A stretch of DNA of 64,000 nucleotides from Lonepinella sp051851555 (GTDB lineage: Bacteria; Pseudomonadota; Gammaproteobacteria; Enterobacterales; Pasteurellaceae). Both the position numbers and the translations under genes were made by a program. The notes below the pieces were generated by a model that saw only the letters and a list, made by a program, of their open reading frames with translations, was not told where the DNA came from and made no database searches. Positions 1 through 8,186 of this stretch are shown one piece after another (positions within the stretch are counted from its first letter, which is position 1; each line of letters opens with the position of its first letter). The stretch is from the NCBI RefSeq assembly GCF_051851555.1, contig NZ_JBPDVH010000004.1, forward strand, positions 62,001 to 126,000, given 5' to 3'.

Positions 1-218
1 AAGATCAAGCGGAACGCTTTGATGCACAAGTGGCAGCAAAAGATGCAGGTGATGATGAAGCAATGTTTAAAGATGATGACTTCGTGGTTGCCCTTGAACA
101 CGGTTTACCACCAACAGCAGGTGAAGGCTTAGGTATTGACCGTTTGGCAATGTTATTTGCTAACGCTGCGTCAATTCGTGATGTGATTTTGTTCCCAGCG
201 ATGAAGAATAAAGCGTAA
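1..218 (+). CDS. lysS: Lysyl-tRNA synthetase, C-terminal end (partial)
   Basis: This is the last 71 or so residues of class II lysyl-tRNA synthetase, which charges tRNA-Lys with lysine in the cytoplasm. The reading frame is open from the first base of the window, so the gene begins outside it. The segment carries the class II motif 3 signature (GEGLGIDRLAML), whose Arg binds ATP, and ends in the usual ILFPAMKNK tail of bacterial LysS. The GTG at position 30 is an internal Val codon, not a start. A strong intrinsic terminator follows 16 bases after the stop codon. Confidence 0.93.
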   Translation, partial: DQAERFDAQVAAKDAGDDEAMFKDDDFVVALEHGLPPTAGEGLGIDRLAMLFANAASIRDVILFPAMKNKA

Positions 219-234
219 AAAAGAAAGAAATTTT

Positions 235-270
235 AACCGCACTTTGTGATCAAAGTGCGGTTATTTTTTT
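235..270 (+). terminator. Intrinsic terminator of lysS built from inverted uptake signals
   Basis: A perfect 12-bp stem (235-246 pairing with 251-262) with a TGAT loop is followed by ATTTTTTT. Each arm contains a 9-base uptake signal, in opposite orientations, an arrangement common in Haemophilus-type genomes. Confidence 0.9.
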
Positions 271-332
271 GAGTTCAGATCATTTTAGAAATTTTGCCTG
301 TTTTGCCATATCCCACACTTTTACAGCTAAGT

Positions 333-1232
333 TTATTTTTTGAAATAATCATAAAAGTTGAAGGTTCGCAGATCATTATTTTTATTAATCAACTGTTCAA
401 AATCAGTAGGGAATTTATACGATTGAGTTTGGGTATCAAATTTAACGACTAATTTTGGCTTAATTGCATTTGCTTTTTTTCGTTTATCTTCTCCACTCGT
501 ATATTCAATATGCGGTGATTCCAAATAATAACTAAATTCAAGTGGATAATAACCACCAACTGGCACTAAATCTTTTCTTACTTTAAATTCACAGCTATAA
601 ACAGGCATTGATTGCGTTCCCATGCTATGTGGGAAAAATGAAGGGCAAGCATCTATACTAATACTATATAATTTTTCATTAACTAAATAACCTAGCCCAA
701 TATTATTAAATTTACCTGACCCATAAAAAATATCATTTTTGAATGCAACTTTATTATATCCGATGTCAATAAACTTCAGGTCGCCTAACTGAGATAATTC
801 TTCCTTTACTGGAAAAAAATTTTTAAGATCCACCTTAAGATCTAATTCCCATTTATCATCTTCCCGATTAAGTATAACCAAGTAAGCGCTTTCCTGTTCT
901 CCAGAAGTTACATTTCCAGCGTATTTGGAAATTAAAACATAACGTTTCTCATTATTTTCAGTTTTAATATCTTTTACATCAGCGTAAATAGGACGTTCAC
1001 TACCAGATTCTTTATCAGGTGTGACCAAATATTTTTCCCCATTTCCATTCAATGTGTAATATGCGGTCGGATAAACCTGTTTAACGACTTTTTCAACAAA
1101 TGTTTCATTATTTAATGATACTGGAATACTGTAAGAGGAGAAATTATTCATCATGCCATTCATTGAACTTTTAAAATCAGCACAACTGGTCACTGAAAAA
1201 ACAATAAGAGAAACTAACAGTAATTTTTTCAT
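333..1232 (-). CDS. Predicted lipoprotein of unknown function
   Basis: The 299-residue product starts with a lipoprotein signal peptide (MKKLLLVSLIVFSVTSC) with a lipobox VTSC, so Cys17 would be lipidated and the protein anchored in the envelope. The rest is soluble, rich in Lys, Tyr and Phe, with no membrane segment after the signal and no motif I recognise. It stands alone, convergent with lysS and downstream of rlmKL with a 147-base gap. No function is assigned. The lipoprotein nature is well supported; the family is unknown to me. Confidence 0.75.
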   Translation of the reverse strand: MKKLLLVSLIVFSVTSCADFKSSMNGMMNNFSSYSIPVSLNNETFVEKVVKQVYPTAYYTLNGNGEKYLVTPDKESGSERPIYADVKDIKTENNEKRYVLISKYAGNVTSGEQESAYLVILNREDDKWELDLKVDLKNFFPVKEELSQLGDLKFIDIGYNKVAFKNDIFYGSGKFNNIGLGYLVNEKLYSISIDACPSFFPHSMGTQSMPVYSCEFKVRKDLVPVGGYYPLEFSYYLESPHIEYTSGEDKRKKANAIKPKLVVKFDTQTQSYKFPTDFEQLINKNNDLRTFNFYDYFKK

Positions 1233-1264
1233 AATAAAAATCCTTGATAAGTGTATTCGTCATG

Positions 1265-1294
1265 TTTTAGTTGTTATGTCAATAACAACTAAAA
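1265..1294. other. Perfect AT-rich palindrome between rlmKL and the lipoprotein gene
   Basis: A 13-bp perfect inverted repeat (1265-1277 with 1282-1294) has a 4-base GTCA loop. It lies downstream of rlmKL and 33 bases upstream of the lipoprotein start. There is no T-run on the minus strand, so it could be a weak terminator, a transcript-end structure or an operator for the lipoprotein gene. Confidence 0.45.
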
Positions 1295-1379
1295 GGATTA
1301 TAATCCTTGAAAAATTGGCTATCTTCCAGTCTATTTTAGACATATACTTTTTCTGTTTGAGACAGCAAATTTATTTCCC

Positions 1380-3533
1380 TTAATCAGCAAAACTCACTAG
1401 CCAACAATTATGAATCTGCTTATTGCGTTCAAAATCCAATGGCAAGGTTTTTTGCGAAATTTCCACCGCACTTAATCCAAGTTCAGCTAAACGCTCAAAA
1501 TCCATTTTAAAGCCCCGTTTATTATTCGAAAAAACAATGGTGCCATTTGGGCGTAAAATCCGTTTCAGATTTTTCATTAATTTAATATGATCCCGTTGCA
1601 CATCCCAGCTATCTTCCATCCGTTTAGAATTTGAAAACGTCGGCGGATCCACAAAAATCAAATCAAATTCACGATCACATTTTTCTAGCCATTGCAAACA
1701 ATCTGCTTGAATTAAACGGTGCTGTTTACCCTCTAAACCATTTAAAATTAAGTTCTGCTCCGCCCAGTTTAAATAGGTATTTGACATATCAACGGTCGTG
1801 GTCGATTTCGCCCCGCCTAAGGCTGCATGAATGGTCGCCGATCCAGTATAAGCAAATAAATTCAAGAAATCTTTGCCTTTCGCCATTTCGCCGAGCATTT
1901 TGCGGGTTAAACGGTGATCCAAAAATAATCCCGTATCCAAATAATCGGTCAAATTGACCCATAATTTTGCGCCGTATTCTTCCACATAAAAATACTCACC
2001 TTTGTTGGCAAGTTTTTCATATTGATTTTTGCCTTTTTGTTTTTGACGCACTTTTAAAATCAGCTTATTGGTTTCAATCCCTGTCACAGCAAGGGTAGCC
2101 GTCACTGCGTCCAATAAGCGTTGGCGTGCTTTATTTTCATCAATATTTTTCGGTGGCGCATATTCTTGCACCACAATATGATCCGCATAGCGATCCACAG
2201 CTAAATTATAATCGGGCAAATCCGCATCATATAATCGATAGGCTTGTAGACCTTGCTGTGTTGCCCATTTTTCAATTTTCTTGATATTTTTTTGTAATCT
2301 ATTGGCAAAATCCTCTGCAACGTGCTGATTTGCCGAAACTTCAAGATTTTGTACCGCACTTTGTGGCTCTTGTTCGCTCAAACTGCGGTCAGAAATTTGA
2401 TAGTTTTTTTGCACACAATCTAATGGGCCATTTTTCGCTTTAAATTGGCGATGAGAACGTAATCGCAAACAATCTAACAGGCCTTGTTCTGAACTAAAAA
2501 TAGACGTATTCCACCCACCAAATTGTTGTTTCAAACGTTGGCCTAATACAGAATATAAAGCAATCAACGCCGGCGTCGTACCTAAACGTTCACCATAAGG
2601 CGGATTACAAATCACCGTACCTTTTTCATCTTGTGAGACAGGATTTTTTAACGCTGCCACATCTGATTGCTTGAATTGAATGAGGTGTGCCACCCCCGCC
2701 TGTTGTGCATTGTGTTGGGCTTTTTGTAAAACACGATGATCCAAATCAAAGCCGTAAAAATGCGGTTGCGGATTTTTATGACATTCCGTTTCAGCCAATG
2801 CAACGGCCTCTGCTTTTACTTTTTCCCATGCAGCGACATTATGCCCTTTCCAGAAATCAAATCCCCAGTGCATACGATGCAACTGCGGTGCAATTTTCGC
2901 CTCCATTTGAGCTGCCTCAATTAACAAGGTGCCAGAACCACACATTGGATCAAGTAAGGGCGTTCCCGCTTTCCAACCAGAACGTAACACAATAGCCGCC
3001 GCCAACGTCTCACGCAAAGGTGCCATGCCTGTTTCTTCACGATAGCCACGTAAATGCAAGGCATCACCACTTAAATCCAGAGAAAGGATAAAATTTTCAC
3101 GATGTAAATAAGCATGAATGCGAATATCTGGATTGTCTTTATCCACATCAGGACGAGCTTTGCCTTGTCGCTCAAAATAATCCACTATACCATCTTTCAC
3201 ACGCATAGCGCCAAATTGAGTGTGGCGAATGTCTTGGTTTGTGCCGTTAAAATCCACTAAAAAACGACATCTTTCATCAAAATGCGACAACCAGTCTTGC
3301 GATACAACGGTAGAATAGAGATCTAAATCACTGTAAATTTTGCTTTGTGTTATCGGCAATAAAATGCGAGAGGCTAAACGTGACCACAATAACGCCTTGT
3401 ATTGTGTTTCATCATCAGCCATAAAATGCACACCACCTTGTGCTACCTGACATTCCGTTGCCCCTAATGTGGTGAGTTCGACTTTCAGTAATTCTTCAAA
3501 GCCACGTGCAGTGGTAGCGAAAAGTTGTTTCAT
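1380..3533 (-). CDS. rlmL: Bifunctional 23S rRNA methyltransferase RlmKL
   Basis: The 717-residue product is the fused enzyme that makes m2G2445 (RlmL half) and m7G2069 (RlmK half) in 23S rRNA during 50S subunit assembly. The N-terminal part is a THUMP RNA-binding domain. The first methyltransferase domain has the DPMCGSGTLLIEAA SAM-binding motif and the NPPYGER catalytic motif at residues 310-316, typical of N2-guanine methyltransferases. The second, SPOUT-unrelated Rossmann domain has NLFAYTGSA and DPPTFSNSKR beginning at Asp629. Length matches E. coli RlmKL (about 702). It is a single gene, with an uptake signal inside at 2353-2361. Confidence 0.95.
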   Translation of the reverse strand: MKQLFATTARGFEELLKVELTTLGATECQVAQGGVHFMADDETQYKALLWSRLASRILLPITQSKIYSDLDLYSTVVSQDWLSHFDERCRFLVDFNGTNQDIRHTQFGAMRVKDGIVDYFERQGKARPDVDKDNPDIRIHAYLHRENFILSLDLSGDALHLRGYREETGMAPLRETLAAAIVLRSGWKAGTPLLDPMCGSGTLLIEAAQMEAKIAPQLHRMHWGFDFWKGHNVAAWEKVKAEAVALAETECHKNPQPHFYGFDLDHRVLQKAQHNAQQAGVAHLIQFKQSDVAALKNPVSQDEKGTVICNPPYGERLGTTPALIALYSVLGQRLKQQFGGWNTSIFSSEQGLLDCLRLRSHRQFKAKNGPLDCVQKNYQISDRSLSEQEPQSAVQNLEVSANQHVAEDFANRLQKNIKKIEKWATQQGLQAYRLYDADLPDYNLAVDRYADHIVVQEYAPPKNIDENKARQRLLDAVTATLAVTGIETNKLILKVRQKQKGKNQYEKLANKGEYFYVEEYGAKLWVNLTDYLDTGLFLDHRLTRKMLGEMAKGKDFLNLFAYTGSATIHAALGGAKSTTTVDMSNTYLNWAEQNLILNGLEGKQHRLIQADCLQWLEKCDREFDLIFVDPPTFSNSKRMEDSWDVQRDHIKLMKNLKRILRPNGTIVFSNNKRGFKMDFERLAELGLSAVEISQKTLPLDFERNKQIHNCWLVSFAD

Positions 3534-3650
3534 GGATATTCTCTAAATAGATTGGAAATTGGGGGGGATTATAGCATTAAATCCTTATTCAACGAAGTTA
3601 TAAGTGATTTGCTAGACAGTGAAATAACCTATTTCTATATATAAAATATA

Positions 3651-3674
3651 GGCAATACCCATGACGATATTGCC
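3651..3674 (-). terminator. Possible weak terminator after rfbC
   Basis: A 7-bp stem (GGCAATA 3651-3657, TATTGCC 3668-3674) with a 10-base loop lies just beyond the rfbC stop codon and is followed on the minus strand by the AT-rich tail TATATTTTATATATAG. It would end the polysaccharide operon before rlmKL. The stem is short, so this is tentative. Confidence 0.4.
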
Positions 3675-3683
3675 CTAATCTTA

Positions 3684-4226
3684 TCAATTAAATAATACGG
3701 TCTCGTGCAATGTTTTTCCCATTAAGTCTTTCGCTGACAAGCTCGGTTCGCCTTGCAGCTGCCAGTCAATGCCGACTGTCGGATCGTTCCAAATCAAAGA
3801 ATGTTCTGCTTTAGGGTTGTAATAATCGGTGCATTTATACACAAATTCCGCAGTTTCGCTTAACACATAAAAACCGTGTGCAAAGCCTTCGGGAACCCAC
3901 AGTTGGCGTTTGTTTTCAGCGGATAAAACTTCTGCGACCCATTTCCCAAAGGTCGGTGAGCTATGGCGTAAATCCACGGCGACATCAAGCACTTCACCTT
4001 GCACCACTCGCACTAATTTGCCTTGCGTATTTTCCGTTTGATAATGCAAACCACGCAGCACACCTTTGACGGATTTGGAATGATTTTCTTGCACAAAAGT
4101 GCGATCCGCCACATTTTGTTTAAACCATTCATCACGAAAGGTTTCCATAAAAAAGCCACGTTCATCGCCAAAAGCTTGTGGCTCAAGTAATTTAACATCG
4201 GGTATTTGGGTTTCAATTATTTTCAT
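3684..4226 (-). CDS. rfbC: dTDP-4-dehydrorhamnose 3,5-epimerase
   Basis: The 180-residue cupin enzyme epimerises dTDP-4-keto-6-deoxyglucose at C3 and C5, the third step to dTDP-L-rhamnose. Family hallmarks are visible: RGFFMETFR near the N terminus, the RGLHYQ motif with the catalytic His, the DLRHSSPTFGKW segment, and WVPEGFAHGFYVLS. Length matches the usual 180-185 residues. It is the last gene of the minus-strand polysaccharide operon, 9 bases after rfbD. It could equally be named rmlC. Confidence 0.96.
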   Translation of the reverse strand: MKIIETQIPDVKLLEPQAFGDERGFFMETFRDEWFKQNVADRTFVQENHSKSVKGVLRGLHYQTENTQGKLVRVVQGEVLDVAVDLRHSSPTFGKWVAEVLSAENKRQLWVPEGFAHGFYVLSETAEFVYKCTDYYNPKAEHSLIWNDPTVGIDWQLQGEPSLSAKDLMGKTLHETVLFN

Positions 4227-4235
4227 TTGTTATCC

Positions 4236-5111
4236 TTAGGCAGTATACGCCTGAATATTGCCTAACGCTTTTCGCCAATCACTCGGCTCAATGCCAAATT
4301 CTGCTTTGATTTTGCTTAAATCCAAGCGTGAATTAGCTGGGCGTTTGGCTGGGGTCGGATAGTCGGCAGTCGTAATTTGTTTAATGTGCGGTGCTTTTTT
4401 TAGCACATTTTGCAAAACGGCTTGGCTAAAAATCCCTTCAGCAAATTCCGCCCAGTTTACATAAGGCGAACCGCTGAAATGATACACGCCAAAGGCAGTT
4501 GAGCCATCTAAAATTGCAAAGGCGATACGAATTAAGGCGTTAGCAATGTCACCTGCGTAAGTGGGTGAGCCGAATTGATCGGCGACAATGCCAAGTTCAT
4601 CACGGCTTTGTGCTAAGCGTAACATCGTTTTAACGAAATTATTGCCGTGTTCGCCAAACACCCAAGCGGTACGCAAAATAATATGGCGTGGGTTAGCGTT
4701 TATTACGGCAACTTCGCCGTCTAATTTGCTTTTGCCGTATACAGATTGTGGATTGAGCGAATCGGTTTCCACATAAGGGGCGGATTTTTTGCCATCAAAC
4801 ACATAATCAGTAGAAATATGCAAAATTGCTGCCCCGACTTGAGCGGCGGCAATCGCCAAATTCTCTGCCCCTAAACAGTTAATGGCGTGGGCAAGTTCAG
4901 GTTCGCTTTCAGCACGATCAACAGCGGTATGTGCAGCGGCGTTAATAATGACATCAGGTCGCCATTGCTCAACGATATGCAATACAGCATCTTTATCCGT
5001 TATATCCAACTCATCACGATCTAACGCTAACACATCGGCTTTACCTGAGAGCTGTTTAAGTAGTTGAAAGCCGACTTGCCCTTTTGAGCCAGTAATCAAA
5101 AATTTTGCCAT
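4236..5111 (-). CDS. rfbD: dTDP-4-dehydrorhamnose reductase
   Basis: The 291-residue short-chain dehydrogenase reduces dTDP-4-keto-L-rhamnose to dTDP-L-rhamnose with NAD(P)H, the last step of the pathway. It shows the nucleotide-binding GSKGQVG motif at the N terminus, the STDYVFDG signature, and the catalytic YGKSK (Tyr-x-x-x-Lys). The ATG overlaps the stop codon of rfbA (TAATG), implying translational coupling. The order rfbB-A-D-C is complete. Confidence 0.96.
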   Translation of the reverse strand: MAKFLITGSKGQVGFQLLKQLSGKADVLALDRDELDITDKDAVLHIVEQWRPDVIINAAAHTAVDRAESEPELAHAINCLGAENLAIAAAQVGAAILHISTDYVFDGKKSAPYVETDSLNPQSVYGKSKLDGEVAVINANPRHIILRTAWVFGEHGNNFVKTMLRLAQSRDELGIVADQFGSPTYAGDIANALIRIAFAILDGSTAFGVYHFSGSPYVNWAEFAEGIFSQAVLQNVLKKAPHIKQITTADYPTPAKRPANSRLDLSKIKAEFGIEPSDWRKALGNIQAYTA

Positions 5112-5989
5112 TACTTGCCCCCTTTTGCTAAGCGAAGTAAATACTGACCATAGCGATTTTTCGCCATCGGCTTAGCAAGGGTTTCAAGCTGTTCAGTTGT
5201 CAGCCAACCATTTCGCCACGCAATTTCTTCCAAACACGCTACTTGCACATTTTGGATATTTTCAATAGTGCGAACGAATGCCGCCGCATCGTGCAGGCTT
5301 TCGTGCGTGCCCGTGTCAAGCCAAGCAAAACCACGTCCGAGCAGTTGCACATTGAGCGTGCCATCGTTGAGATACATCTCGTTGAGCGTGGTAATTTCCA
5401 ACTCGCCACGAGCGGACGGTTTCACCTGTTTGGCAAATTCCACTACTCGATTATCGTAAAAATACAGCCCCGTTACCGCCCAATCGGATTTTGGCTTGAG
5501 CGGTTTTTCTTCAATGGATAACGCCTTGAAATTGTCGTCAAATTCCACCACACCAAAACGTTCAGGATCTTTCACTTGATAGCCAAACACCGCTGCGCCT
5601 TTGTTTTGCACAAAACGAGCCGCTTCTTGTAGGCTTGCGGTAAAATGCTGACCGTAGAAAATATTATCGCCCAACACCAAGCAAACACTGTCGTTGCCAA
5701 TAAAGTCTTCACCAATCAAAAACGCCTGTGCCAAGCCGTCAGGACTCGGTTGCACGGCGTATTCTAGCGAGATACCAAAATCTGAACCGTCCCCAAGCAA
5801 GCGTTTAAAACTGTCGTTATCTTCAGGCGTGGTGATAATCAAAATTTCCCGAATGCCTGCCAGCATTAGTACCGAAAGTGGATAATAAATCATCGGTTTG
5901 TCGTATACAGGCAGAAGTTGCTTGGATACACCACGGGTAATGGGGTACAGGCGAGTACCTGATCCACCAGCGAGAATAATACCTTTCAT
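5111..5989 (-). CDS. rfbA: Glucose-1-phosphate thymidylyltransferase
   Basis: The 292-residue nucleotidyltransferase joins glucose-1-phosphate and dTTP to give dTDP-glucose, the first committed step to dTDP-rhamnose. The N terminus has the sugar nucleotidyltransferase motif LAGGSGTRLYPIT, followed by KQLLPVYDKPMIYYPL and the LVLGDNIFYG metal-binding region, all standard for RmlA. It starts 2 bases after the rfbB stop and overlaps rfbD by one base, so it is clearly one transcription unit with them. Confidence 0.97.
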   Translation of the reverse strand: MKGIILAGGSGTRLYPITRGVSKQLLPVYDKPMIYYPLSVLMLAGIREILIITTPEDNDSFKRLLGDGSDFGISLEYAVQPSPDGLAQAFLIGEDFIGNDSVCLVLGDNIFYGQHFTASLQEAARFVQNKGAAVFGYQVKDPERFGVVEFDDNFKALSIEEKPLKPKSDWAVTGLYFYDNRVVEFAKQVKPSARGELEITTLNEMYLNDGTLNVQLLGRGFAWLDTGTHESLHDAAAFVRTIENIQNVQVACLEEIAWRNGWLTTEQLETLAKPMAKNRYGQYLLRLAKGGK

Positions 5990-5991
5990 CG

Positions 5992-7077
5992 TTATTCCCC
6001 CAAGCCTAAACGTTGATTGTAGCTACCGTCTTGAATCGCTTGCCACCACTCTTGATTATCTAAATACCATTCCACGGTTTTACGCAAGCCTGTTTCAAAG
6101 GTCTCAACCGGTTTCCAGCCGAGTTTTTGCTGCATTTTAGTGGCATCAATCGCATAACGTTTATCGTGTCCAGGGCGGTCTTGCACAAAGGTAATCAGCT
6201 CACGGAATGAACCAATATGTACAAACTGCGGTGCAAATTTAGCGAGTTTCTCGCTACCTTTTAGACTATCCAAAATGTCGCAAATGGTTTCCACCACGCT
6301 TAAATTTGTTTTCTCGTTGTGTCCACCGATATTATAGCTTTCGCCAATTTCGCCTTTGCTCAACACCAAATGCAAAGCACGGGCGTGATCTTCTACAAAC
6401 AACCAATCACGAATTTGATCGCCCTTGCCATAAATCGGCAACGGCTTGCCGTAAATGGCGTTTAAAATCACGAGTGGAATAAGTTTTTCAGGGAAATGGA
6501 AAGGCCCGTAGTTGTTCGAACAGTTCGTTAGCACCACTGGCAAGCCGTAAGTGCGGTGCCAAGCACGCACCAAGTGATCGCTGGACGCTTTGGACGCAGA
6601 ATAAGGGCTGCTTGGGGCATAAGGCGTGGTTTCGGTGAATAAATCGTCCGTGCCGTGCAAATCGCCAAACACTTCATCGGTGGAAATATGATGAAAACGA
6701 AACGCCGCTTTTTTCTCACCACTCAAACCGTGGTAATAATGGCGAGCCACTTCAAGCAAAGTGTAAGTGCCGATAATATTTGTTTCAATAAAGGCAGCTG
6801 GCCCGTCAATGGAGCGATCAACGTGGCTTTCTGCGGCTAAGTGCATCACGGCAGCGGGTTGATATTTCGCAAATACTTGCTCAAGGGCAGTTTTATCGCA
6901 AATATCGACTTGCTCAAAGGCGTAGCGTGGGCTATCGTTCATTCCTTTCAGGGAATTAAGGTTACCAGCGTAAGTAAGCTTATCCACATTGATTACACTG
7001 TCGTTTGTGTGGCTTATTATATGGCGAACCACTGCTGAGCCGATAAAGCCAGCACCGCCTGTTACTAGAATTTTCAT
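5992..7077 (-). CDS. rfbB: dTDP-glucose 4,6-dehydratase
   Basis: The 361-residue extended short-chain dehydrogenase converts dTDP-glucose to dTDP-4-keto-6-deoxyglucose using bound NAD. It has the N-terminal TGGAGFIGS dinucleotide-binding motif, HISTDEVFGDL with the catalytic Asp-Glu pair, and PYSASKASSDHL with the Tyr-x-x-x-Lys catalytic pair. An exact uptake signal lies inside at 6549-6557, the only one seen in the polysaccharide operon. It follows the broken acyltransferase gene by 7 bases. Confidence 0.97.
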   Translation of the reverse strand: MKILVTGGAGFIGSAVVRHIISHTNDSVINVDKLTYAGNLNSLKGMNDSPRYAFEQVDICDKTALEQVFAKYQPAAVMHLAAESHVDRSIDGPAAFIETNIIGTYTLLEVARHYYHGLSGEKKAAFRFHHISTDEVFGDLHGTDDLFTETTPYAPSSPYSASKASSDHLVRAWHRTYGLPVVLTNCSNNYGPFHFPEKLIPLVILNAIYGKPLPIYGKGDQIRDWLFVEDHARALHLVLSKGEIGESYNIGGHNEKTNLSVVETICDILDSLKGSEKLAKFAPQFVHIGSFRELITFVQDRPGHDKRYAIDATKMQQKLGWKPVETFETGLRKTVEWYLDNQEWWQAIQDGSYNQRLGLGE

Positions 7078-7084
7078 AGTAATT

Positions 7085-8186
7085 TTATGTTTTTTCAGAA
7101 GTATATCTCACTCGCAACGACATAAATGGTTTTTCAATGACATAAAATGTCAAGAAAGATATTAGTATTATAGGAATCAATTTTAAAGATGACATCATTA
7201 ATGACTCGCCTAATGTCGTAGCCCCTTTTAATCCAAATAATTTATTCAACATATCGCTAATCGGCAAATGCAACAAGTAAAGTGAGAAACTTATTTCACC
7301 TAACTTAGCCAATCCAACATTGATCCAATTTATCTCTGGCAAACGTACTTTTAAATAAGAAACAACCACCATGCCCCATAAAATACCTTCTATTGTAAAA
7401 GATAAAGAAATAAATATTGGTATATTCTTATTGGTAAAATGCGTAAACATAAATAGTAATAAGCACAACGCACTCAATACAACAAATAACGAAACCAATT
7501 TAGATGATAAAAATTCAAAATACTTTCTCTTATACAATACAGCAAAGATCATACCTAATACAAATTGATCTAACCGTCCTAAAATTGTATGATAAAAGTT
7601 ATAATAACTTGTCGGTCTAATAAGAGCCACATTATAGCGAATTCCCATAATTAGAATTACGACAGCGATTAAATATCTTAATCCGTACTTTGACAAAAAC
7701 AGGGCAAAGAACGGAAACAACAAATAAAATTGAAACTCAACGGCTATTGTCCAAATCGGTCCAGTTGGATAAAAGTCGTGTCCCCAGCCTGTATAAGATT
7801 GCCCAGTATTTAATTGTAATGTTAGTATTCTAAATATATCCATTGGTGTTGAATCTTTACGGCTTAAAGTAATAACAATAAAAACCATTAGAATCATCAT
7901 TGGAAATATTCTTAGAATCCGATTATAAACAAATCCTTTATAATTTATTTTCTTATTGCCATAATCACTAATAATACAAAACAAAAAACCTGTAAGAAAA
8001 ATAAATAAACTTACGCCCGTGTAGCCATTGTGTAGCCATTGTCGCAAAATTATTATTTCCGTCAATAAAAAATTGTAAATTATCTTTTGGTAGATTTCCC
8101 CTTAGATGGTGAAAAATTACAAGCACTGCTGCAAAAAATCTTAAATGATCTATTCGCTCAAAATAAGTTGTATTTAATGATTTCAT
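7085..8186 (-). pseudogene. Acyltransferase family 3 (O-acetyltransferase), frameshifted at an 11-bp tandem repeat
   Basis: An integral-membrane acyltransferase 3 (OafA/NodX-like) gene is split into two frames. The first 72-codon frame (8186-7968) starts with an ATG directly after the stop of the upstream gene and holds the family's N-terminal motif HLRFFAAVLVIFHH with the essential His. The second frame (to 7085) holds the rest, GYTGVSLFIFLTGF and about nine membrane helices. The break is at two tandem copies of GTGTAGCCATT (8019-8029, 8030-8040). Adding a third copy would read through in frame and give a roughly 370-residue protein of normal length. An independent start in the second frame would be TTG and would lack the catalytic N terminus. 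So it is off in this sequence, and possibly phase-variable. Its likely substrate is the polysaccharide made by this operon. Confidence 0.82.
8019..8040. repeat. Two tandem copies of an 11-bp repeat inside the acyltransferase gene
   Basis: GTGTAGCCATT occurs at 8019-8029 and 8030-8040 with no mismatch, followed by a partial third copy (GT). Eleven is not a multiple of three, so each gain or loss shifts the reading frame. Three copies join the two halves of the gene. Confidence 0.95.

Noticed and set aside
7085..8065. Independent acyltransferase starting at TTG 8065
   Set aside because: It would lack the essential N-terminal His motif present in the upstream frame and lacks a good ribosome-binding site.
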